DNA of 64,000 nt. It comes from Mycolicibacter sp. MU0102 (GTDB lineage Bacteria > Actinomycetota > Actinomycetes > Mycobacteriales > Mycobacteriaceae). The DNA is taken from positions 3,906,001 to 3,970,000 of the forward strand of contig NZ_OY726398.1 of the NCBI RefSeq assembly GCF_963378105.1, read 5' to 3'. Positions 8,994-16,405 of this stretch are shown one piece after another. Within the stretch, counting starts at the first letter, position 1. The number at the start of each line of letters is the position of its first letter. Under the pieces are notes generated by a model. That model saw only the letters and a list, made by a program, of their open reading frames with translations, did not search any database and was not told where the DNA came from. The position numbers were made by a program, and so were the translations under genes.

Positions 8994-9748
8994 AACACTG
9001 CTCCTCCGTTGACGCCGAGTACTTGACCGGTGATGAAACCGGCTTCCTCCGAGCACAAGAACCCGACCGCCGCGGCGATGTCCGCGCCGGTGCCCAGCCG
9101 GCCCATCGGGATATTGGCCGCGATCTGCTCGTTCGGTGGCAGGTATCCGGCCGCTTGGCCTTGGTGCTGCATGGGCGTCTCGATACCCGACGGCGGGATG
9201 TTGTTGACCGTGATGCCTTGGGCGGCGTATTCGCGGGCCAGCGATTTGGTCAGGGTGATGACCGCCCCCTTGGACGCGGCGTAGTGCGCGGCGAACGGCG
9301 ATCCGCGCTGTGCGCTGGACGAGGAGATCATCACGATGCGCCCCCACCCGGCGGCGACCATGTCCGGCAGTGCGACCTGACAGCAGTGAAAGGTCCCGGT
9401 CAGGTTGACATCGATGATCCGCGCCCAGGCCTGCGGCGTGATGTCGGCGAAGGCCGAGTATCCGAAGAGGCCGGCGCTGGTGACCAGCGCGGCGACCGGG
9501 CCGAGTTCGCTGCGCACTTTGGCGAATGCCTCATCGACGGCGGCCCGATCGGTGACGTCAGCCTCGATGCCCAACGCGGTCCCGCCCTGGCCCCGAACAT
9601 CGTCGGCAACCCGCTGCGCGGCTTGACCATCGACGTCGAGAACGGCGACGCGATAACCGCGCCGGCCCAGTTCGTGGCAGGTGGCCTCGCCCATGCCCGA
9701 GCCGCCACCGGTGACCACGGCGACCCGCTGCGGCACCTCTGTGGTCAT
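8990..9748 (-). CDS. Short-chain dehydrogenase/reductase
   Basis: A 252-residue classical SDR: nucleotide-binding VVTGGGSGMGEA near residue 12, aspartate in AVLDVDG favouring NAD(H), ISSSSAQRG with the catalytic serine, YAASK with the catalytic Tyr/Lys pair, and the C-terminal GFITGQVLGVNGGAVL close. It probably oxidises or reduces a hydroxyl/keto group on the operon's substrate. The ATG at 9748 has an AAGGGG site in front. It is the first gene of operon A; its stop overlaps the start of the Rieske-like gene (GTGA). The upstream gap of 116 bp to the TetR gene holds the palindrome at 9812-9821. Confidence 0.93.
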   Translation of the reverse strand: MTTEVPQRVAVVTGGGSGMGEATCHELGRRGYRVAVLDVDGQAAQRVADDVRGQGGTALGIEADVTDRAAVDEAFAKVRSELGPVAALVTSAGLFGYSAFADITPQAWARIIDVNLTGTFHCCQVALPDMVAAGWGRIVMISSSSAQRGSPFAAHYAASKGAVITLTKSLAREYAAQGITVNNIPPSGIETPMQHQGQAAGYLPPNEQIAANIPMGRLGTGADIAAAVGFLCSEEAGFITGQVLGVNGGAVL

Positions 9749-9808
9749 TGCATCCCCTTCGGCGTCGATCGGTGAATCGCGACCCTGGACGTCCTCGCCG
9801 GGGAATGT

Positions 9809-9821
9809 TATCAAGTACTTG
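9809..9821. promoter_or_regulatory. Candidate operator upstream of operon A
   Basis: TATCAAGTACTTG contains the perfect palindrome CAAGTACTTG (9812-9821), 61 bp before the SDR start. The complement of 16345-16357, upstream of operon B, reads TATCAACTACTTG, identical at 12 of 13 positions. This repetition suggests one regulator for both operons. Which regulator binds is unknown. Confidence 0.55.
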
Positions 9822-9864
9822 TTATTGATCTCAAGTGTTGGACGTTCGGACCTGCCGGACGGCG

Positions 9865-10467
9865 TCAGGGCAGCTTGATCATCGAGACGTACATCGCCAC
9901 CACCGGCCGGTAGAGGTCGATCCCGTCGAGTTCGCTGGCCAGCACGGCGGAGTCGCTGGTGGCGACGAGAACCTGCGCCAGGTTGAGAGCCGGGATCAAC
10001 AGAGTTCCCCCGAGCCGTTCGACGCCTTCGACGATGAAGGTCGCCAGCTGCTCGACGACCTCGGCCCGCTTGGCGGCGACGCGATCCCGAGCTTCGGGAT
10101 TGCGCAGCAGGTACAGCGTGAATTCGTACCCGAGTGCGGCATGCTCAGCCCCTCGGTCCCGACTCAGCCGCTGCCAGCGCTCGGCGATGTCGTCGAGCTC
10201 GCGCACTCCTACCTGAGTCGCGTTCGCCATCACTTCGGCGAAGTTCTCGAAGTACCGGCGCCAGTAGCGATCGCTGACCGCCAGGAAGAGCTCATCCTTG
10301 GCCGCAAAGTGCTTGTAGATGGCGCCCTTGGTATAGCCCGCAGCCTGGGCAATGTCGTCGAGAGTCGCGGTGGTGAAGCCCTTTTCGGCGAAGACTTCCT
10401 CGGCGGCGTCCAGCAGCAGCGACCGCGTGCGCTCGAGCCGGCGCTCACGAGTCCACTGCTCAACCAT
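9865..10467 (-). CDS. TetR/AcrR-family transcriptional regulator
   Basis: A 200-residue regulator with an N-terminal helix-turn-helix (LLDAAEEVFAEKGFTTATLDDIAQAAGYTKGAIYKHFAAKDELF, residues about 16-60) and a ligand-binding C-terminal domain without clear family signature. The ATG at 10467 starts MVEQWTRERR, a usual distance from the helix-turn-helix. It is divergent from the AveC-like gene; the 101-bp intergenic region holds an inverted repeat at 10488-10515. It also lies upstream of operon A on the same strand. It likely controls the divergent pair, itself, or the whole island; the ligand may be a pathway acyl-CoA or the substrate. Confidence 0.93.
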   Translation of the reverse strand: MVEQWTRERRLERTRSLLLDAAEEVFAEKGFTTATLDDIAQAAGYTKGAIYKHFAAKDELFLAVSDRYWRRYFENFAEVMANATQVGVRELDDIAERWQRLSRDRGAEHAALGYEFTLYLLRNPEARDRVAAKRAEVVEQLATFIVEGVERLGGTLLIPALNLAQVLVATSDSAVLASELDGIDLYRPVVAMYVSMIKLP

Positions 10468-10487
10468 GGGCCAAATTGTCCCACAGA

Positions 10488-10515
10488 ATCTGCGATACCT
10501 CTTGGCATCACAGAT
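10488..10515. promoter_or_regulatory. Candidate TetR operator in the TetR/AveC intergenic region
   Basis: Two 12-bp arms (ATCTGCGATACC and GGCATCACAGAT) separated by TCTT pair at 10 of 12 positions. The site is central between the divergent starts at 10467 and 10569, the usual place for a TetR autoregulatory operator. Binding is inferred. Confidence 0.5.
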
Positions 10516-10568
10516 ACCGATGAGTATATTTTGCACCGTCCCGGCCCATCCCGGAAGGAGACCGCGCT

Positions 10569-11720
10569 ATGAGTAGCGGCTTGTCGAGTCAGGTCGAGTC
10601 CGTTCCGACTGGGCCGGAGCCAAGCGGCCATGCCAGCGGCGGGCCCGTCAAGGTATGGGCGACGGTCGGCGCAGCACTGCTGACGCTGCAGCTGTACGTG
10701 TGGACCCGGTGGATCACCGGGCCGTTCTTCGAGCGCGTCCCCGGCGGGCCGAACGATCCGCCCATGTACATGAAGGTGCCCCTGATGGCCAACGCCATCG
10801 TGCTCTGGGTCGGCCTGCCCGTCGCCGTGTGGTGGTTCTTCGTCCGTCCATGGCGCCGCGAACGCCGAATCACGTTGGACGGCTTGCTGTTTGTCTCAAT
10901 GGGCCTGATGTTCTTCCTGGATCCGCTGCTCAACTACTTCAACACCTGGTGCACCTACAACACCTGGCTGTTCAACCGAGGTTCGTGGACATCGCATATC
11001 CCGGGCTGGGTGTCGCCCGAGGAGCCCGGCCGCCAGGTGGCCGAGCCGCTGCTGACGAATATTCCCGGCTATGCCTATGGCGTGCTGATGATCACCATTG
11101 CCGGGTGCTGGATCATGGGAAAGATCAAGGCGCGCTGGCCCTCCATCAACAACTTGCGCCTTATTGCAATCACCTACGCAATCTCGTTCATCTTCGATTT
11201 CGTCATGGAGGGCTTGGTCCTGCTGCCGATCGGTTTCTACACCTACCCCGGCGCCATCCGGTCGGTGTCGATTCATGCCGACACCTACTACCAATGGCCC
11301 ATCTATGAAGGCCTGATGTGGGGCGCGGTCCAGGCGGCGCTGTGTTCGCTGCGCTTCTTCACCGACGAGCGCGGGCGTACCGTCGTCGAGCGCGGTCTCG
11401 ACCAGGTGCGAGGAGGCTTGGCCCGCCAGCAGTTCACCCGATTCTTGGCGGTCTTCGCCGGGGTCAGCGCATGCTTCTTCGTGCTCTACATGGTTCCTGC
11501 GCAATGGATCGCCCTGCACTCCGACCCGTGGCCGGCCGACCACCAGAAGCGGTCCTACTTCACCGGCGGGATCTGCGGTGATGGCACCGACCGGCCCTGC
11601 CCGAATCCTGTTCTGCCACTGCCCACCAACCGTTCCGGCTACATCGACGTCGATGGTCGCTTGGTGCTGCCCGAGGGCATCGGCATACCACCCGTAGTGC
11701 CGTTAGAGCGCGGCGAGTGA
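10569..11720 (+). CDS. AveC-like (spirocyclase AveC family) integral membrane protein
   Basis: The 383-residue protein is predicted to be membrane-embedded: hydrophobic spans at about residues 28-48, 72-92, 102-120, 165-187, 195-225, 235-255 and 290-315. Conserved-looking loops include NTWCTYNTWLFNRGSW and ADTYYQWPIYEGLMWG. It resembles the family named after AveC, which shapes the spiroketal of avermectin; mycobacterial members have no proven reaction. A strong GGAAGGAG site precedes the ATG at 10569. Its stop overlaps the GTG of the P450 gene (GTGA), so the two are likely made together and may work on the same lipophilic substrate. Family assignment is from memory of sequence style, moderate certainty. 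Confidence 0.75.
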   Translation: MSSGLSSQVESVPTGPEPSGHASGGPVKVWATVGAALLTLQLYVWTRWITGPFFERVPGGPNDPPMYMKVPLMANAIVLWVGLPVAVWWFFVRPWRRERRITLDGLLFVSMGLMFFLDPLLNYFNTWCTYNTWLFNRGSWTSHIPGWVSPEEPGRQVAEPLLTNIPGYAYGVLMITIAGCWIMGKIKARWPSINNLRLIAITYAISFIFDFVMEGLVLLPIGFYTYPGAIRSVSIHADTYYQWPIYEGLMWGAVQAALCSLRFFTDERGRTVVERGLDQVRGGLARQQFTRFLAVFAGVSACFFVLYMVPAQWIALHSDPWPADHQKRSYFTGGICGDGTDRPCPNPVLPLPTNRSGYIDVDGRLVLPEGIGIPPVVPLERGE

Positions 11721-12931
11721 CGATCGCCGTGGCCGCCACCACCGCTCCGGACGTGTACTACGACCCCTGGGATGTCGGCCTCAACGCCGATCCCTATCCG
11801 ATGTTCACCCGGCTGCGGGCCGAAGCGCCGCTGTACTACAACGAAGTTCACGACTTCTATGCCGTGAGCCGATTCCAAGACGTCAATGCGGCCCTGATCG
11901 ACCACAAGACTTTCAGCTCAGCCCGCGGGGTGGTGCTGGAGATACTCAAGGCCGACATCGAGATCCCTTCGGGGATGCTGATCTTCGAGGATCCGCCGAT
12001 CCATGACATCCATCGCAGCCTGTTGGCCCGGGCATTCACTCCGCGCAAGATCAATGCACTCGAGGGCGCCATCCGCGAATTCACCTCCCGGTGCCTGGAC
12101 CCGTTGATCGGCGCGGAGCGAATCGATTTCGTCAAAGACCTCGGCGCGGTGATGCCGCTGCGCGTGGTGGGCATGCTGTTCGGCATCCCCGAGGATTACC
12201 AGCGGCGCGTTCAAGAAGACGGCGACAAGCATGTGCGCACCCAGCGCGGCGGGCAGCTGACCGACAATCCTGACGGCGCGCTCACCGACGGCCAGGTCTT
12301 CGCCGACTTCATCGACTGGCGCATCGACCATCCGGCCGACGACCTGACCACCGACCTGCTACAAGTCGAATTCACCGATGAGACCGGCAGCACGCGGCGA
12401 CTACGCCGCGAGGAGCTGCTGATGTTCATGAACGTCGTCGCCGTGGCCGGCGCCGAGACCACCACCCGTCTGATCGGCTGGATGGGCAAGTTGCTGTCCC
12501 AGTACCCCGATCAACGCCGACTGCTGGCCGAGGACCGGTCTCTGTTGCCGAACGCTATTGAGGAGATCTTGCGCTATGAACCGCCGGCGCTGCAGGCCGC
12601 GCGCTACGTCACGCGCGACATCACGCTTCACGGCCGGATGATCCCCGAGGGGGCGGCGATCCTGACTCTGATCGGCGCGGCCAATCGCGACGAGCGCCGG
12701 TTCGGGGCGACTGCGGAGTCCTTCGACGTCACCCGGACACCGCGGCAACACCTGACCTTTGGGGTCGGCGCCCACTACTGCCTCGGCAACGCGCTCGCTC
12801 GTCTCGAAGGCCGGATCGCCCTCGATGAGATCCTCAATCGCTTCCCGGACTGGGAGGTCGATCTCGACGCTGCGCTCTTCTCGTCCTCCTCAGCCGTGCG
12901 CGGCTGGGACAGCATGCCCGCGCGGGTCTAG
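11717..12931 (+). CDS. Cytochrome P450
   Basis: A 404-residue P450. The oxygen-binding I-helix reads VAVAGAETTTRLIG, the K-helix ExxR is EEILRYEPP, and the heme-binding loop is TFGVGAHYCLGNALARLE with the proximal cysteine. No membrane anchor is seen, so it is a soluble class that takes electrons from ferredoxin; no ferredoxin gene is nearby. The GTG start at 11717 overlaps the stop of the AveC-like gene. With two Rieske-type oxygenases and a TauD-type enzyme close by, it is the fourth oxygenase in 12 kb. Substrate unknown; a steroid, terpenoid or alkyl compound is plausible by context only. Confidence 0.95.
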   Translation: MTIAVAATTAPDVYYDPWDVGLNADPYPMFTRLRAEAPLYYNEVHDFYAVSRFQDVNAALIDHKTFSSARGVVLEILKADIEIPSGMLIFEDPPIHDIHRSLLARAFTPRKINALEGAIREFTSRCLDPLIGAERIDFVKDLGAVMPLRVVGMLFGIPEDYQRRVQEDGDKHVRTQRGGQLTDNPDGALTDGQVFADFIDWRIDHPADDLTTDLLQVEFTDETGSTRRLRREELLMFMNVVAVAGAETTTRLIGWMGKLLSQYPDQRRLLAEDRSLLPNAIEEILRYEPPALQAARYVTRDITLHGRMIPEGAAILTLIGAANRDERRFGATAESFDVTRTPRQHLTFGVGAHYCLGNALARLEGRIALDEILNRFPDWEVDLDAALFSSSSAVRGWDSMPARV

Positions 12932-12948
12932 AACTGCTCGAGGCGTGC

Positions 12949-13401
12949 TCAGGGTTCCACGTGGTCGGCGAACAGGGTGTGGCCGGTGCCCTGCTCGACA
13001 ACCCGGGCCAGGAGCGCGCGCAGCGTCTCCTGCTCCTGCGGGTTCAGCACGCTGAACACCTGATCGTGGGCGGTGATCGCATCGGTGACGACCGCTGAGG
13101 TCACCGCTCGCCCCTCATCGGTCAGGTAGGCCCGCAGGATTCGGCCGTGGTGGGGATCCTGCTTGCGCTCCACCAGTCCGCGGCGCTCGAGTGCACTCAG
13201 GGCCAGTTGCACGCCCTGCGGGGTGATCAGCAGGCGACGTGCCAGTTCGGCCCCGGACAGCCCCGGTTCTCCGGCGAGCTGGCGCAACAGACCGATCTGG
13301 GCGGTGCTCACCCCATGCTCGCTGATCGCCTCGTTCACGGTCGTCAGCGAGTAGTAGAAGGCCTGCTTGAGCAGCCACAGGATGTTGTTGGTGAGATCCA
13401 T
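12949..13401 (-). CDS. MarR-family transcriptional regulator
   Basis: A 150-residue MarR-type protein with a winged helix (LSGAELARRLLITPQGVQLALSALERRGLVERKQDPHHGRILRAYLTDEGR, about residues 48-98) flanked by helices for dimerisation. The ATG at 13401 has AGGGAAG ahead of it. It lies 14 bp after the amidohydrolase stop, so it is probably the last gene of operon B and may regulate that operon. It converges on the P450 gene with 17 bp between stops. MarR proteins usually bind a palindrome near their own promoter and release it on binding a phenolic or lipophilic ligand. Confidence 0.93.
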   Translation of the reverse strand: MDLTNNILWLLKQAFYYSLTTVNEAISEHGVSTAQIGLLRQLAGEPGLSGAELARRLLITPQGVQLALSALERRGLVERKQDPHHGRILRAYLTDEGRAVTSAVVTDAITAHDQVFSVLNPQEQETLRALLARVVEQGTGHTLFADHVEP

Positions 13402-13415
13402 GTCCCGCTTCCCTG

Positions 13416-14675
13416 TCAGCTGCGCTTGCAGACCTGGCCGTCCTTCATGACGAATCGCACGTCTCCGGTGGTGCCGATGTCCCGGGTCGGGTCACCCGGT
13501 ACGGCGATGATATCGGCGCAGTAGCCCGGGGCCAGTCTGCCCAGTTCATGCGCGGCGTCGATGAGTTCGGCACTGACCACGGTGGCTGCCCGCAGTGCCT
13601 GCACCGGTGTCATGCCGCGCTCCACCAGTGCGCACAATTCTTTGGCGTTCTGGCCATGCGGGATTGCCGGCGCATCGGTGCCACACGCAATGCGTACACC
13701 GGCTTCGATCGCGCGGGGCAACATGGCCTTGGCCCGCGGAAACACCTCGGCCGCCTTCTTGCGCAGCTCCGGAGCGATCCGGTCGACGGCCAAGGCATCC
13801 GTCAAGTAGGTGGTGGAGACCAGGAACGTGCCGTGGTCCACCATCATCGCCAGCGTCTCGTCGGTGGCCAGGAAGCCGTGCTCGATGCAGTCGATGCCGG
13901 CCCGGATACATGCCCGAATCGCGGTGTCGCCGATGGCATGTGCGGCAACCCGCACCCCGGCCCGATGCGCCTCGTCGGCGATTGCGGCCAATTCGGCGTC
14001 GGAGTATTGCTGAGCACCCGGAGCGGTGCTGTGTGACATCACCCCGCCGGAGGCCGACACCTTGATCAGCTTGGCGCCGTGGCGGATCTGGTAACGCACG
14101 CAGGCGATCACATCCGGTACACCATTGGCGATGCCCTCGGCGATCGACAGTGGCATGACGCCGGGCGCGAGCCGTTGGAAGACCGTCGGATCCAGGTGGC
14201 CGCCGTAGGGCGTGACGGCATGGCCGGCGGGGTAGATCCGAGGCCCCGCGTGCCAGCCCTGGTCGATGGCACGCTGCAGCGCGACGTCGAGTAGGTAACC
14301 GCCGGTCTTGACCATCAGCCCCAGGTTGCGGACTGTGGTGAAGCCGGCTTCCAGTGTGGTTCGTGCGTTGACCGCGGCGCGCAATGTGCGGTAGGCGGGA
14401 TCGTCCTGCACGCCGTGCAGCGGGGTGGGAAGCCCCTCTGGACTGCCCGGTCCGCCGATGAGCAGGTTGAGCTCCATGTCCATCAGGCCGGGCAGTAGCG
14501 TGACGTCACCGAGGTCGATGTCGTCAGCCGAAACCGGAACGGGCGCCTCGGGATTGATGGCGGCGATCCGCCCGTCCTCGACCACCACGACGGCGGGTGA
14601 CCGGACGACGCCGGCGTCGATGTCGAGCCATCGATCGGCCCGCAGCACGCATTTCTCACTCACCGGGCGGCTCAC
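13416..14675 (-). CDS. Metal-dependent amidohydrolase superfamily protein with altered HxH motif
   Basis: This 419-residue protein resembles the imidazolonepropionase/prolidase branch of amidohydrolases. Recognisable ligands are the lysine in LIKVSASGG, histidines in VAAHAIGD and IEHGFLA, and the aspartate in CGTDAPAIPHGQN. The expected HxH after strand one is missing: the usual PGLID-x-HxHL reads PGLMDMELNLL, with E68 and N70 where histidines should be. It may bind a single metal or use an altered site, or may act on a different reaction. The GTG at 14675 overlaps the small-protein stop (GTGA), favouring it over the GTG at 14663. It probably cleaves an amide, lactone or ring bond in operon B's pathway. 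Confidence 0.85.
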   Translation of the reverse strand: MSRPVSEKCVLRADRWLDIDAGVVRSPAVVVVEDGRIAAINPEAPVPVSADDIDLGDVTLLPGLMDMELNLLIGGPGSPEGLPTPLHGVQDDPAYRTLRAAVNARTTLEAGFTTVRNLGLMVKTGGYLLDVALQRAIDQGWHAGPRIYPAGHAVTPYGGHLDPTVFQRLAPGVMPLSIAEGIANGVPDVIACVRYQIRHGAKLIKVSASGGVMSHSTAPGAQQYSDAELAAIADEAHRAGVRVAAHAIGDTAIRACIRAGIDCIEHGFLATDETLAMMVDHGTFLVSTTYLTDALAVDRIAPELRKKAAEVFPRAKAMLPRAIEAGVRIACGTDAPAIPHGQNAKELCALVERGMTPVQALRAATVVSAELIDAAHELGRLAPGYCADIIAVPGDPTRDIGTTGDVRFVMKDGQVCKRS

Positions 14676-15001
14676 GGGAACGGCTCGACGATGCACTCGA
14701 TGACGGCCGCGCCCGAGTCGGGAACGCGCGGCTGCTTCCAGGCTTCGGCCGGGAATGCCACCGTGATCATGGAATACAACAGGTGCATCAGGTTCAGCAC
14801 ATCCTCGGGCAGGTCGTCGAGGCTGAACTTGTCGCAGTAGGCGAGCGCATCTTCGGCGCGGGCCGTGATGGCGTCGTAGAACGCCTGCATGTCTGACATG
14901 GAACTGCTCAGGCGCTTGGCGTAGCGCTCTGGTTCAGATGGCAAGCACCACTGGTTGAACGGTTCGAGGTCGGCGAATTCCTTTGGCAGCATGGCAGTCA
15001 C
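14672..15001 (-). CDS. Small conserved protein paired with Rieske oxygenase, copy 2 (unrecognised family)
   Basis: A 109-residue protein homologous to the one at 7426-7761 (shared WCLP, FYDA, YCDKF, LPED and YS blocks). The C-terminal 25 residues diverge, apart from a proline-rich end. It has no signal peptide and no cysteine motif of a ferredoxin; the two cysteines shared with copy 1 lie in WCLP and YCDKF. The GTG at 15001 follows GAGGAA and matches the MTA start of copy 1. The gene lies 6 bp after the Rieske oxygenase stop and overlaps the amidohydrolase start. A dedicated partner of Rieske oxygenases is my inference from the repeated pairing. Confidence 0.85.
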   Translation of the reverse strand: MTAMLPKEFADLEPFNQWCLPSEPERYAKRLSSSMSDMQAFYDAITARAEDALAYCDKFSLDDLPEDVLNLMHLLYSMITVAFPAEAWKQPRVPDSGAAVIECIVEPFP

Positions 15002-15007
15002 GATTCC

Positions 15008-16273
15008 TCAGACCTTGGCCGTGGTGCGCTCGTGTTCGGCGATCCACGCGGCGGTCTCGGCATGGAAGTGCCGGATCAGCACCTCTTGGTCGTTGAGCAG
15101 GAAGCGATCCACCACCCCGGTGCCGATCATCGTGTGGGTGGCCTCCAAGGTGCTGGCGTCCTGCAGCCCGTACTCCTTGAACGACACCGCCGCGAGTTCT
15201 TGGGCGACCCGCTCGCGGGGCGTCCGCGGTTGGGGAAAGTACAGCGTGCCTTCGAAAATGTGCGAGTCGTGTCCAGTCGGCCAGTAGTGGTAGGTCAGAT
15301 ACCAGCCCTGGCCCCAGAACAGGATCGTGAAGTTGGGGAAGATCTGAAACGAATCCAAGCCCCACGGATCGCATTTCGCGGGATTGAGACCGTCGGGCAT
15401 CGGGCCGATATCCGGCGGGTCCCACGGGCCGAAAAGCCCGCTCTGGCAGATGTCCTCGATGGGCTTGCGCATCTCGGACGACATCTCCCAGGCCCTGACA
15501 CCTGAGGTGCTCACCAGGCGGTGCGGGCCCTCGATCTGATAGTGCGGCGCCTCGAAACCGGCCTGTTCGGCCGCCACCCGAAAGGCCGTCGGTGTCTGGT
15601 TCCCGTGCAGCACCGGCGCGTGATAGAACTCCTGGAACGCGTCGAGGAAGAGCTTCCAGTTGGAGTTGACCGACGAGCGGTACTGCCATCGGGATGTCAT
15701 CTGCCCGAATGGGTAGCCCTCCAAAGCCGTAACCATGGGCCCGAGGAATTCGCGCAGTGATTGCTCCGGGGTGGCGGCGAAGTTGACGAAGATGAATCCT
15801 TCCCAGACGTCACAGTGCACGGCGACCAAGCCGTAGCGACTCTTGTCCAGGTCGAAGAACTCTTCCTCCTGCTGAACGAAGGCCAGATTGCCATCCAAGT
15901 CGTAGCGCCAGGCGTGGTACTTGCAGGTGAACTGGCGGCAGTTTCCGCTCGTCTCCTCCAAGGGCATGTTGTCCCACACCAGCTTGTTGCCCCGGTGCCG
16001 GCAGACGTTGTGATAAGCCTTGACCTCGCCGGATCCGGTTCGCACCAGGATGATCGAGGTGTTGACCACCTTGAGTTCCCGAGTGAAATAACTGCCCTTC
16101 CGCGGAATCTGCTCTACCCGACCGACATTCAGCCAGGCGCGCCGGAAGATCGCCGCGCGTTCCTTCTCGTAGACATCGGGGCTGATGGAATCGCGGTACG
16201 ACACCGGTTCGGTACCGAGCTCGGGGTAGTGCTGGGTCCAACTGCCCTCGGGCGGCTTGGGAAAACGCGCCAC
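15008..16273 (-). CDS. Rieske non-heme iron oxygenase, alpha subunit
   Basis: A 421-residue ring-hydroxylating-type oxygenase. The Rieske cluster motif is intact: C91-R-H93 and C117-K-Y-H120 with WRYDLDG following. The mononuclear iron site is in DAFQEFYHAPVLH (H218, H223), with glutamate at the bridging position. Members hydroxylate aromatic rings, steroid nuclei or demethylate methoxy groups, with electrons from a reductase that is not encoded nearby. I prefer the GTG at 16273, five bases after AGGAG, giving MARFPKPPEGSW; a GTG at 16291 is an alternative. First gene of operon B, followed by its small partner. The element at 16345-16361 lies upstream. Confidence 0.93.
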   Translation of the reverse strand: MARFPKPPEGSWTQHYPELGTEPVSYRDSISPDVYEKERAAIFRRAWLNVGRVEQIPRKGSYFTRELKVVNTSIILVRTGSGEVKAYHNVCRHRGNKLVWDNMPLEETSGNCRQFTCKYHAWRYDLDGNLAFVQQEEEFFDLDKSRYGLVAVHCDVWEGFIFVNFAATPEQSLREFLGPMVTALEGYPFGQMTSRWQYRSSVNSNWKLFLDAFQEFYHAPVLHGNQTPTAFRVAAEQAGFEAPHYQIEGPHRLVSTSGVRAWEMSSEMRKPIEDICQSGLFGPWDPPDIGPMPDGLNPAKCDPWGLDSFQIFPNFTILFWGQGWYLTYHYWPTGHDSHIFEGTLYFPQPRTPRERVAQELAAVSFKEYGLQDASTLEATHTMIGTGVVDRFLLNDQEVLIRHFHAETAAWIAEHERTTAKV

Positions 16274-16344
16274 AACCACTCCTGTCCTCACGCCGGGTCA
16301 CGAGTCTCGTCGGCGCCGACGCTATCGAGCGGCACGTCCAGTGT

Positions 16345-16361
16345 CAAGTAGTTGATACTTG
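16345..16361. promoter_or_regulatory. Candidate operator upstream of operon B
   Basis: CAAGTA-GTTGA-TACTTG is a perfect 6-bp inverted repeat, 72 bp before the oxygenase start. Read on the other strand, 16345-16357 gives TATCAACTACTTG, one mismatch from the operon A element at 9809-9821. The palindromic form and matching position suggest a shared dimeric regulator. Confidence 0.55.
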
Positions 16362-16405
16362 TGCGCGGAGTCAGCTTCAGGAGTTCCTGAAGGACTGACT
16401 TCGGG

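Noticed and set aside
12932..12948. Terminator between P450 and MarR genes
   Set aside because: The 17-bp gap has no convincing inverted repeat.
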